A stretch of DNA of 64,000 nucleotides from Ectocarpus siliculosus. Its lineage: Eukaryota; Sar; Phaeophyceae; Ectocarpales; Ectocarpaceae. The DNA lies in the NCBI GenBank assembly GCA_000310025.1, contig FN649743.1, positions 4,402,774 through 4,466,773 on the forward strand, read 5' to 3'. Both the position numbers and the translations under genes were made by a program. Below, in pieces: positions 33,504 to 44,182 of the stretch (position 1 is the first letter of the stretch; each line of letters opens with the position of its first letter). The notes beneath the pieces were generated by a model. The model searched no databases. It had not been told where the DNA came from and saw nothing but the letters and a program-made list of their open reading frames with translations.

Positions 33504-33595
33504 ATGACTGAGTGGTTTAAGAGATAGGCACATTTTGTGCTAGCACGATAGGAGGTATGGCTTCATGGAGAGACGGGTTCGATCTGGGCTCTTCT
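33504..33595 (+). mobile_element. tRNA-Leu/Ser-like SINE head or tRNA pseudogene
   Basis: Box A-like TGACTGAGTGGTTTAAG and box B GGGTTCGATCTGG sit at the spacing of a long-variable-arm (class II) tRNA, with a partial anticodon stem (GGCACATTTTGTGCT). The acceptor stem does not pair well. It lies just downstream of the receptor-like gene. Confidence 0.5.
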
Positions 33596-33840
33596 CCTTG
33601 TACTTCTGTTGACCTTGAATTTGGAGGCTTTCATCGCGAGGTGTTGTTGTACGTCCCAGTCTTTGTCCGCCGCGTCGTGGGCATCAAGGGTCTGTTTTTT
33701 TAGGATAGGAAAAACTAGGGAGCGCAACCACAGGCTATGGAGGGGCTAATCGAAAAGAGGTCGTTGATCAATATCACCTCTGCTCCCATCCTACCATGCC
33801 TCGGCCCCTCCTTGCTATCTCTCTTGTTACCTTAGCAATA

Positions 33841-34042
33841 CAGGGCGCCCCACCACTTATGAATATTGCAGTTAAGTTTTTTATCCTCAATATATCAGAA
33901 ATAAAAACAAATCTTGGCCATACAGGAGGAGGTGTTCAGTCAAGAATCCTCCAGTAGAACCTAAATGGTCACAACCCGATTGAAACAAAAAGAAACGGGG
34001 CTCGGCAAAATCATAAATTCTCATTGTTGGTGGGGCGTTCTG
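33841..34042. mobile_element. MITE of TIR family 1 (202 bp)
   Basis: The left end CAGGGCGCCCCACCACTTA and the right end (reverse complement CAGAACGCCCCACCAACAA) are terminal inverted repeats, both bordered by TA. The ends match the 2.2-kb element at 22839-25063. The interior is AT-rich and non-coding. Confidence 0.8.
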
Positions 34043-34429
34043 TAGCAGCCGGGCGTTCTATTTCCCACGGTCCGGTGTGGAGATTAATCCCACTGCCGTA
34101 CAGTAGTACATGCCATCTCATCCCATCATTCTCATCACAAAAGTGTATCCAACTCCAATCAATCCTTCCAAAGTCACACCCATCCCATCTGCGCACCAGC
34201 CTCGAGGCATTTCGCCGGCTACATGGCCGTGACCTTTCTTCCCCCTTGTGACCCCGGCTGGAAAGCCAAGTACAACAGAGAGGGTGCCTTGGAGCCACAA
34301 CATATATCTACGGGGCGATTAGGCACAAAACACACTGATTTTCGTTGATCAGTCGAATAGCGCCGTCTATGCAACAAAAAATCAACACACAGCTCACCAT
34401 CTTAGGGGGCTCACCTCACTGACGGTGCT

Positions 34430-35115
34430 CAGTCCTCCCATTCTTCCTTGACCCTCAGTATCACACGGCTGTTGTCATACTCAGCATCAAATCAACTATG
34501 TTTACGGAGTACCCCCCCTCCCGCCCTGGCACGTAGCATTACTGCTGTAGCATTCTACTCTCATCGCACAATACAGGCCTGATACTCCGTATCGTTTGGC
34601 TCCATACTCAGTGTCAATCCAATCCTACCATGTCCTCTCGAATGATACCTCATAATTAAACCATCACGTGATGCGCACGGAGCCAAGTGATACTGAGAGT
34701 GAAGTCTCTCTGAAATGAGTATCCATTATGCTGAGCATGAGGTCATGTGGTATTGGTTATTCAAGCCACGGTCACAGTACCACAGATGCTCAGTATCACC
34801 GTGGCTTCATACTCATTGTCAGTTTGATATTCAGTATCACACGGTAGGCTTCATTGGTGCTGAGTGTACTTACTGTTGACTGGCTCGCTACGCAGATTCA
34901 CATGATTTCATACTCAGCATCATCGACACTTATTTCACAGAGGCTTCAGTTGCACTCAAGTATATCACTTGGCCTCATCCTCAGTATCACGTGTCAGGCT
35001 CGGTTGATACTTAGTATTCTAACTGGTTTGATACCATAGTTCACACGGGAGCATATCGATACTCATTTTCACAAAGTCTTCTGTGATAATGTGTTAATGA
35101 GTATCTCGCCTACGT
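34430..35115. repeat. Degenerate satellite-like tract with TACTCAGTATCAC motif
   Basis: At least fifteen diverged occurrences, on both strands, of (a/t)ctcag(t/c)atcac or gatactcagt, spaced irregularly at 20-60 bp. Examples are near 34455, 34480, 34605, 34790, 34835, 34910 and 34980. The tract is AT-rich compared with its surroundings, and no exon is visible. Confidence 0.6.
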
Positions 35116-35869
35116 CACGCTCTCGACGGCAGTCCAACTCATTCATTCCCACGGAAATGTCCACTGTTGGTACATTGTACCCTGAAACAAATGTAAATAG
35201 ATGTGTTGATGATACTTTGTAGGTTGATGATGTAGATAGATAAAGTAGTTTTGCGAGGCGCTGATTATCGGGTATAATTAAACCCGCAAAAAAAACGCCG
35301 TCGAATACTCGTCGCGTTGTTTATCACAAATATTTGATGTGGAAACGATTAGTTGGTGAGTACATGGAGATTACACACTTCGACTTCACGGTCGCCGAGG
35401 GAAAGGAGGGGCCGAACGTTTTTTTTCTCCAGGATCTTACAATACACCCGGTACCGGAAATAGACGATTTCCGACCCCCGTTGCAAACAAACATACAGTA
35501 GTTGGCGCCCCTCCGCCCCTTCCGGCTCTCTCTGTGTGCAAGCCAAAAATGGCGGCGACACTAGAAGCGATGCCAATGATGGACTTTCTACATCAGATCA
35601 GTCTACAGCTCAGGTTCCTCGGGGGAGGGCACGTTGTCATTTTGAAGTTGTGTGCGAATCTTTGTTAAGTAACGGGGAAGGCAACCGAGCAAGAGGTAAG
35701 AAAGTAACAGCCCGTCGAGTACACGGTTTTTGTGTTCTTTTGGCAGAATAACGTGGAGTTTTGGAGGAGGTGTGTGCCGTATGAACTATCCTCGCCATGA
35801 ACAAGAACGGCGGCAAACCTTGACACATCAAACCATCATCATCGTCACCAGGTGAAGACCTCATACTCT

Positions 35870-36190
35870 CGTGGACGCAACCATCCCATCCCATGGAAAC
35901 ATCTGGCGGTTCCCATCCCATCCCAGGAACAAGGATTCACCAATACCTCCCCATCAGCGTAGCACACAATCCCTCTCCCATCTCATTCCATTACCATCCG
36001 AGCAATGTAGATTCCATTTCGCATCCAAGCTGATGGTATGCCTCAATACGTTTATCGCCTGGGGCGGGATTTTCCTTCCATTCCCATCCCACGGGGGGGC
36101 GTTCCTACTACCATCCCACGGGCGGGATTTTCCTACCACTACTATCCCACGGGCGGGACTTCCTGCCATTGCCATCCCACCGGGCGGTTG
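35870..36190 (+). repeat. Degenerate CCATCCCA(C)GGGCGGGA tandem repeat
   Basis: Loose repetition of catcccatccca in 35880-35930, then four units of about 30 bp at 36060-36190, each with ccatcccacgggcggga(t/c)tt. Confidence 0.7.
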
Positions 36191-36354
36191 TGTCGCCACT
36201 AAAAGACCCGCTAACAAACTGCCTACTAAGGCAAGCACTGTACGAGCACAGTTACGGGAAAGGACAAGCATCGCAGGAGGAAAGGCGGGAAAAAACAAAC
36301 TCAAAGTAAAACCTCTTTTTTTCGTGATCCAGGCTCTTAAATCAGAAAACCCTT

Positions 36355-36650
36355 ACACATACCTTCTTTCGATGTGGTACGACTGGATCCAGAACAAACT
36401 GGGACACAACACACATTCAACAAGGTAACATGGTCAACATTCTTTCGATGTGGTACGACTGGCGCCAAAATAAACTGGGACACAACACACATTCAACAAG
36501 AGAACGTGGTAAACCTTCTTTCGATGTGGTTTGACTAGCGCCAGAATAAACTGGGACACATGCATACAATAAGGGGACATGGTAAACCTTCTTTCGATGT
36601 GGTATGACAGGCACCAGAAAAACTGGGACACAATACGGACACATACAAGT
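36355..36650 (+). repeat. Tandem repeat of about 74 bp, four units
   Basis: Units start near 36361, 36433, 36507 and 36585. Each contains ccttctttcgatgtggta(c/t)ga(c/t) and ctgggacacaacacacattc. Identity is high between the first three and lower in the fourth. No coding role is evident. Confidence 0.85.
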
Positions 36651-38049
36651 GTGTACAACACGGAAAATGACGCATCCCGTGCTTTGGAAGGGAGACTACT
36701 CTGCATCCATCCATCCCTCAGTCAGCTATGCCCTCGGGTTCACACGAACCATTCTCGACATACACACGGCACGCTTGATACAGCACGACCTTTGTAGATA
36801 AACAAGTCAATCACCACCAAACGTAGCACCGGACGAATGGTAAGCCCGTCTGGGGGAGGTTTTGTACGCCTGTTACACCCAACACGGAAATCAGCTCTAA
36901 CGTGCTCAACAGTTCCAGCAGGTGGTTACGATCGATCTGGGAACCGTTCCAAATACTCCCAGCTCTGCATCACACCGGAGTGGCACACCACGGTGCCCAC
37001 AGAACAACCTAAGCTATGACATGGACGATTGTCCGACAAAACATCTCACAAGACCAAGAGAAACTCCATGTAATTCGTGACCAGAAGAATTGCACTGAGC
37101 ACAACAACTTCAACACTCCCGACAATCGAGCCTCATCTCTGACAGGCGCGACTGAATCCTCAACTGCAAGCACTGCACCGCGCCCCACCTGGGCGCTGCA
37201 CGAGGGGCGTGGCCCATTGAGGCTACGGCACGACCCGCCGAGGCAATGTTCTCTGTGAGTTCCTAGTGCACGGTTGCCCGTCGGGTCCAAGCAGCGTCTG
37301 AACGCGTTTGTTCATGATCGAACAAAAAACCTAACAACGCGAAAACGTCAGAGAAAATGATGCAGCGCCCCCCCCACTCCCTAGCAAAAATCGCTGGAGT
37401 TGAAAGCCAAGAGAGGTTGATCCCAACACTCAATCTGGATAGGTTTGACACGAATTTTGGAGTTTGCGTTCTCATCGGCGAACGAGACAAAAGTACAAGT
37501 ACAAAAACACAAACAGACGACGGGGCAAGCACAACCACGCGGAGGCGTCGTACGAGTGACTTCCCCCCTATCAAACACACGAACTAACTATACGTGCCAC
37601 ACGTCTATAGTTGGTAGGTTTCCTCTGCTCAATAACCGTACATCTCCAAGCACCACCACTGTGCCGAGGAGAGATCCTCTTTGCCGGGAGGTGTCCGCGT
37701 AAAACCAATCACCCACGTACGCCAGGTGTGGAGTTGGTCAGACAACACTATACCACATCCCGTGTTTCTGTTGAACTACTATTTAGTCCCCGGTCAAGAA
37801 TGAACGTTTTTCTTCCCCGCAACAAGATTCGCTACGCTCAAAGCCATGCTCCAACGTCAGCACCTTTCTGCAGGGTATGTGCGCTTCGAACCATGCACAA
37901 GCTCCCGCAGCACCGTAACTACCGTTTCAGACTCCCATAGATAGTACTTCTGACGTTTCGTGGAAGTGGGACCCAAGTTCCCACCGCACCGCAACAACCG
38001 TTCTAGGCGATACACGTAGATTTCAAATCTGACGGTACGGGAGTGAGAC
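36650..38049. other. Spacer, nothing recognised
   Basis: No exon or repeat family recognised. It forms the 3' flank of the minus-strand protease gene. Near-duplicate phrases ctcccgcagcaccgtaac(t)acc and cccaccgcaccgcaacaacc occur around 37905 and 37980. Confidence 0.4.
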
Positions 38050-41000
38050 CTAGGAATCTGGCACCCGGCGGTACAAGACCGCCACGGCGTTCCGAGCGAC
38101 ACAAGCGGACGAGACCGAGAGGATGTCCTCGTCGTTACACAGCCACCACTCGGACCCTGCATTCGAGTCCTTCCGCACGAGGGTCACGTTGTGGCCGCTG
38201 GTGCAGTGGGGACCCCAGTGCTGCATGACGGCGACCGCCATGTAGTGCGTCGTTGTTGCTGGCGAGTTGGTGTTGCGTTTCAAGCAAAAAATTACAGAGA
38301 ACACGGCGAAGGGAAAGGGGAATAGTCGTCAGTTCACGCTGCAGGACGAGGCTGAAACCAACAGGCTTCGACTTCGGGAAGAGCTGGAAAATCGGGGAGC
38401 GCTACGTGTAGCGCTGGTCGGTCGCGTCCACCCCTGGGGAAAGTGTACTCCTACAGCAGTAGTAGCGGGATGCGGACCAGTCAGGCAAGTTGAAGGGTAA
38501 CCCCCGCATCCCCGCCCGCCCATACGGTGGAAGTCACCGGGGGTTCGCACGGCCCTTCGCGGGATGTAACTGCGGACGTATGTGTGATTTCGATCGTCGG
38601 CCATAAAACACGAAGTTGGAGGTGTGTAGGGGCGTCACTCACGCGTGCCGTGGGCTTCGGTTGTGATCAGCTCCAAGTCGTCCAGGGGGAATGTCACGTC
38701 CCTGGTGATCTTGGACCTGGCGAAACACGTTCCGAACGTGAAAGCGAAGCAATGGCGACATGCTCGACGAAGATAGTGGTAACGACAATAGCGCCGGGAA
38801 CCGACCATCATCATCACTATCAGCAACGACAGCAGCAGCAACGACAACAACAACATGAGAGTCACAATAAACGAACTTGCTATTTGCCTGTGTGAGGAAT
38901 ACCAACCAGAGGGTAAAAGGTCAGTCGTGAGTCAGCCAAGGGGCATCACCCAATATTTGCATGGCTCCTTTCGTGAATCTCAAACCAGTGTGCATCACTA
39001 CGGCGCTTGCCTCAAAGATCCTGCCTGTCTGTGAGCATGCATGCACAGAATGCCAAGACGGACAGTCACCCTTGGTGACAATCTCTATTTTGGGGTTGTC
39101 TGGCGTGCAGCATCAGCGAGAGTGCGGAAGAAAGCATGCAAGAACACTAATTGAAGCATCACCACAGAAACACAAACCCTGAGTATCTCAAGCTCCATCA
39201 CGGTAGTCGGGCTGAAGCTAGGCTATTCGATGAATTTCCGGCAAGCTCGTCGCTAGGTGGTAGATACTGATAGCCTATTAACTCAATATTCTCGACTTCC
39301 AACAAATGGAACCTTCTTTTGAGGCGACGTTCATCCAAGCATGTCGGTGCAGGTGTATGATTGGTGGCAAGATTGTGCAACGAACTGCTGAATGCACACT
39401 ACGCCGTGCACCGCATGGGAGGTTGAAGTCTCACCCAGTCACGTTCCGAAATATCGGGACCAAGAGCGACTGCGGCGAAGTCCCGAGCTGGAGCGTCTTC
39501 TTCTCCTGTGGTATGCAAGATGTGCGAATGTTAAGTAGCGCGTCACGCCTACAAAGATTTGAGAACATCTCTCGCGCAGCGAGGTTCAAACGCCTCTCAT
39601 CGCCACAGACTTCGCTGGCGTACCATGAGACACCCCCAACATAAGGATCCTCAGGGTGCGTCGCGCCTGCAGAATGCCTAGGAACGTTGGGGGAGACCTT
39701 CGATGTTTCATACAACCAATAGATCGGCCATGTACCAACAATCCGACCGATGGCAGCGGGGAAGCTCTCTACTTTCCCTCCACCACCGAGGAGGCCCGAG
39801 CGAAAATCAGGGAAGGCCATGGTGTCACCAACCTCCGTGTGGTAGAACGCAGGGCAGGCGTGGCTAGCGCAACCTTCCCAGTCCTCGATCTGGGGAAGAC
39901 ATATAACACGTGCCAAGCAGAGCGAAACGCAGGCCATGCGCATGATAATCCGTGGAAATGGTTCAGATGAATTGTTTCATCGAAGTGTCATGTAGCCCCT
40001 TGTCTATCATCTTTGCGTAGTAACATGTACCAGTAGTATTTTCTCTGGGTAGTATTCTCAATTTTACCGCACACCGTCCGTCATGGACGAACGGACGCAC
40101 CCGCTCGGGGTATACCGAACATGGTTTCCGCGAAAAGCGACCCTGGTCCTTGTTAGCACGCCCCCTGTGACAAAAACACCGGTACACTTCACGGCACCAT
40201 TTGCGAAGGTTTCAGGACGTTCTTCCCCCTCTTAACACGGGGCTACAGGGTAGATGAATGCGTCTCTCTGGAAGAAGAGATTGGCATGTGCAAGGACGAT
40301 GTGGAGTGTTGCTTGCGATTTCTACGCCTTTCTGTGAAGCGGGTGGGGTTGGGAGTCAGGTTACGTACGTCGTCGAGCAGAGGGAAAGTAAACGCACGTT
40401 GTTCAGCAGGAAGGAGAGCTCGGTCTTGCCGCTGTCCTTCACCCCCTGCATAAGCTCCCCGAAGTCTTCCTCCAGCTCTGCGACATCTCTCGCGCTGGTG
40501 TAGTCCACCTTCAAGGGCTCCACGGGCAGAACCCCTGGGAATCGCAGCTGGACGATCTGCAGCGACACACAGGGATACAGGCACCGAGGAACCACTTGAG
40601 TTTAGTTTCCGGGCATCACACCGGGTCGAGATCCAACTCCCTTGTTCGCACGCAGGTCATTTATCGGCCCGGGCTAACCAAGAGGTCGCTGGCCGCAGGT
40701 ACTATCCCCGGACCTCGGAACTATTGTATGATCGGTCACGAAACAGTCGCGAAACGAACCTTGGGATAAAGCACAAACTACTTCGTTCGGTCGCATGCTT
40801 ATCCCGCCATTTTGTGTACCCACGCGCCGTTTCTGACCTCGAGCGGTGACATTTAGACGAGAACAAATGCGGCTGGCATTGCCACCCTTGGGAGAGACAT
40901 CTCTAAGGATGGTCAATCTGAGACATGCAGTCATTACCGAGAGAGTGACGATCCTGCTACGTTCACCGATTCATTTTGAGGGCGCGTGCTGCAAGGGTCT

Positions 41001-41239
41001 GAACATGCCGAAGGCACCCTACCTCGACTGTTGCTGTACAGAATTACGGGTATTTTGGTACTTGTGGTCACCACGTTCCGCGCCCGACTTGTTCGTCGCA
41101 GTGGTGACACTTATCGGAACGAAAAGAGGATAAAGACAATATGGCAACACCACTTCCAACGGTAACCACTCACGGGGTTGCAGCCGTCGTTGTGGCAGCC
41201 GGCGTGGACGAAGTCACCACAGTCCATGAAGGAGATCTC
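38050..41239 (-). CDS. Diverged ubiquitin-specific protease (USP, peptidase C19), C-terminal half
   Basis: USPs remove ubiquitin through a Cys-His-Asp triad. Visible exons (5' to 3'): 41239-41174, 40556-40398, 39889-39833, 38762-38643, 38258-38050 (stop TAG). The fourth has RHCFAFTFG...SKITRDVTFPLDDLEL, matching the LHLKRF...KI...V.FP..L block of the family. The fifth has YMAVAVMQHWG then SGHNVTLVRK (His box, usually GHY), WWLCNDED (Asp box) and AVAVLYRRV (usual ending AY.L.Y.R). The phase fails between the third and fourth exons (0 against 1), so an exon near 39.0 kb is probably missing from this model. The Cys box was not found, and repeat DNA begins at about 41.45 kb, so the gene may be truncated. 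The first three exons are weaker and rest on phase and cysteine pattern. Confidence 0.55.
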
Positions 41240-41449
41240 CTGAAAACAACAGGCAACATTTGCTCTTGTTCGTGGCACCAATTACAGTCAGTCGTGCCTC
41301 GCATAAGGACACCAATATTAAGGAAACTCCCTTCTTCACAGGCATGGTGGCCCGCATAATGTACAACATAAGGAGGGGTATCAAACGTATGGACATTTCC
41401 CCGGCTTAGGGAAATTATTTTTTTAGCAATGAAACAGTTGTGTACCCGA

Positions 41450-44130
41450 AGTTCGACTGTGCCTACATGCAAGCCGTGTGAAGCAATGGGTACCTTGCAA
41501 CTGCAGCATTCTACCGTTTAACCGGTGGTGCTGCGTGTTTCGCTGCACTCGCCGCACTCAAGTGTCTGGAGTAATTCTCAATGTCGAGGAGCGTCCTCAT
41601 TCACACAAGGCGACAACACTTCGATTATCCGCTCGAAAAAGCAAGGATGGCGAATCCTTTCCGATCAGTGCCGTTGCAATCTTCTGCAGGAACGGTCGAA
41701 GAGCTACTGAATCTGCTGTACTCTGTTGCCATCATCACGGCGGGCTTTGTTACCTCCGGCTCGAAGACGGAGAATATCGCCTCGACGAACACCTGGAGTG
41801 TCTCGACGGCATCCTCTTGTCGCCTCAATTTGACTCCCTGTTGGTCACAAAAAACGCGTAGCGGTATGCGCAGAAGGCGAGGCTGGGAGTGAAAATCACG
41901 CAGAATCAGACCGGGGGGAGCAGGCTGATAGTGGCCTCTAGTAGTACTATGGTTCGAGGAAAATGCCGTGAAGTCGAGTCAAGGTTGCGGGGCGGACTTT
42001 TATAATTGCTCGTGACAAGAGTAGAGTTCCAGTCGAAAGCACCGACCCACTACGTGGAAACGTTTAGGAAAGTTGGGAGACCTCCAGGAGAATCGTTCGA
42101 CAGTACCCTGCGATTACCCCAAGTCGGATATTCGTTCGGTGGCGAAGGTAAGACGCGAAGAAGTTATCACTGGCTTCACAACGACCCTACCGTTACGACA
42201 ACGCTCGGGCGCTATCATGCCATACGGCAGACCTAAATACTCGCCCTGTCTCTCCCCGCAAGAAGCGTCCGCGTCGCGAGATCGAGCTTGTTCATGGCAG
42301 TGGGCTCGGTCCCTCCCACCTCCATGGACTGTTCGTATTCAGGGCAGCCGTTCGTTCGGGCGATAGGTGGGGGTGGGAGGACAGCCGCTGGTTACATTCC
42401 TAACTTCCGATGCTGTCTATTATAGTGATCGCCTCGACTGCAACAGAGGCACCACCACACTCATGTGCTTGCGGTGCGAATCGATGAAAGTGCGTAGGAC
42501 ATGCATGCAGGCCCTTGGCCTTCGATGATCGATGACAGGGGATGGGTTGCTCGTGGAAGCAACTGCCAGCCCGCAATGCCGTTACGGCCACCGAGCGGGA
42601 ACCATGTAGAACGAAACATGACGTGAACGTGAACGTGAGGTGTCTCATGTATGGATTGGGCGCCGGTTAGATACATGCTGTGGGTGGCGGAGCAATGTTG
42701 CCAGGGGCTTCCAAGTACGTGGGAACTGAAAATAGAGGCGGTCTTACAATTTACAACACCGAGAACATTTTCGGTCGTTCACGGGACAAAACCGCGCCAA
42801 AACGTCACGCTACGAAGGCACGGCAAGGACAACGAGCAGAGGGAACCGCCGGAGGTAGGCAAAAACTTCGTTGTTCCAGCTTTTAACGGTTCTGCATCGA
42901 GGAAAATTTTCATGCTGGCTCTCCTATCTCAAGAACTCGCTCCGCCGTCCCCACCCAAGCCCGCATACCATTGACGTTAGGAACCACGCTATCTGGCGAT
43001 CCCTCATAGCCCAACAACATCTTCAAGCATCTAGTAGATCACATATTACCTCGTACCACGCGACTACCCGCCTTGGGCCCACCTTCAGAACCATTGCCAG
43101 CTGGTAGAGGAGGTCGTTTTGGAGCTCCTCCAACGTTCGAGGGGCGGGGTCGCTCCACAAGCGTCCTCCCTCCAGCAGTCGTGCTGGATCACGGTTCATT
43201 GCAACAACGAGGGGATTCGATCAATGTTTACTAATCAACCATCGCGAGAACGGAAATTAACTATTCCCTCGCTCGCCGTATTGTTCAAGCTGCTATCCGG
43301 GCCATCGACAACATGGGTTTCAACACGACCAATTTAAAAGCCCAAGTGAAGCAGGCAACTTGTGCAGGCTGCACGGCAAAGAAGCTCGACGACGAGGTGT
43401 TGCGGGAAACCGAGTGCAACGATGACGACGACGGCCACAACACCAACAGTACCTAGAACGTAAGAGAGAAGATGACGTCCTGGGTAAACTTCCTGTGACG
43501 GGTCACGCCCAGGTGTGCCTCCACGCTCGCTGGACGCGAAGCATGGACATTTACTTCTTGTGCGGTTCAATGGTTTCCAAATGATCGTCTGGGCTATTGT
43601 TCCACATCAGTCGGGGACAACGTGCACGAATACGTCAATCATCAAAAGTGGGCGCACACAGGGGAAGGCACGTACCGGCAGGCCCAACCTTCGCCTCTCG
43701 CAGCAGCAGGCTCACGAGGCGGGGGGAGGCCCTCAGCAGTTGTACAACCGAGTTTAAGAAGCACCGGTTGTAGCAAACGGTCTCGCTGCCGTTGGTGATT
43801 CCCCTGACGTAAAGAGACGAGTTCCAGCGATGAATCGACCAAGTTCGAATCCGGGGGGGAGAGGTTAAGAGGAAGCGAAGAGGAGTCAGTACAACCCTCT
43901 AAGGAAGACCTGATCGTTCATTGTACGCCACGGAAACTCCCAAATGGCGCATCCCGCATAATCCTTTTTTCGCTGAACCCATGGCACAAACAGGGTACCG
44001 GAAGAGCCCGAGCAATACCAGATTGCAATCAAAAGAGAGCCCTAAATATTTTCCGTGTCAACGGAATGATTTCATCACGGGACATGATTCGCCACAGACC
44101 TCGTGCACTATGTATCCTGTTAAACGCCTT
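41450..44130 (+). mobile_element. Inverted segmental duplication / repeat element, copy A
   Basis: Reads collinearly with the reverse complement of 60.84-63.92 kb, for example gcaatgggtacc...gcagcattcta at 41.48 kb against 63.88 kb, the tcgaggagcg...ttcacacaaggcgac segment, and the block at 43.56-43.75 kb. No long open frame or domain is recognisable, and no exon of a neighbouring gene falls inside. It could be a long non-autonomous element or a passively duplicated block. Confidence 0.7.
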
Positions 44131-44182
44131 CCGTCAGATATTTTCTTGGGCATGAACGAGATCGATCATGGAGAACAACCAG

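Noticed and set aside
33504-33595. Functional tRNA-Leu or tRNA-Ser gene
   Set aside because: Acceptor stem ends do not pair; treated as a tRNA-derived repeat.
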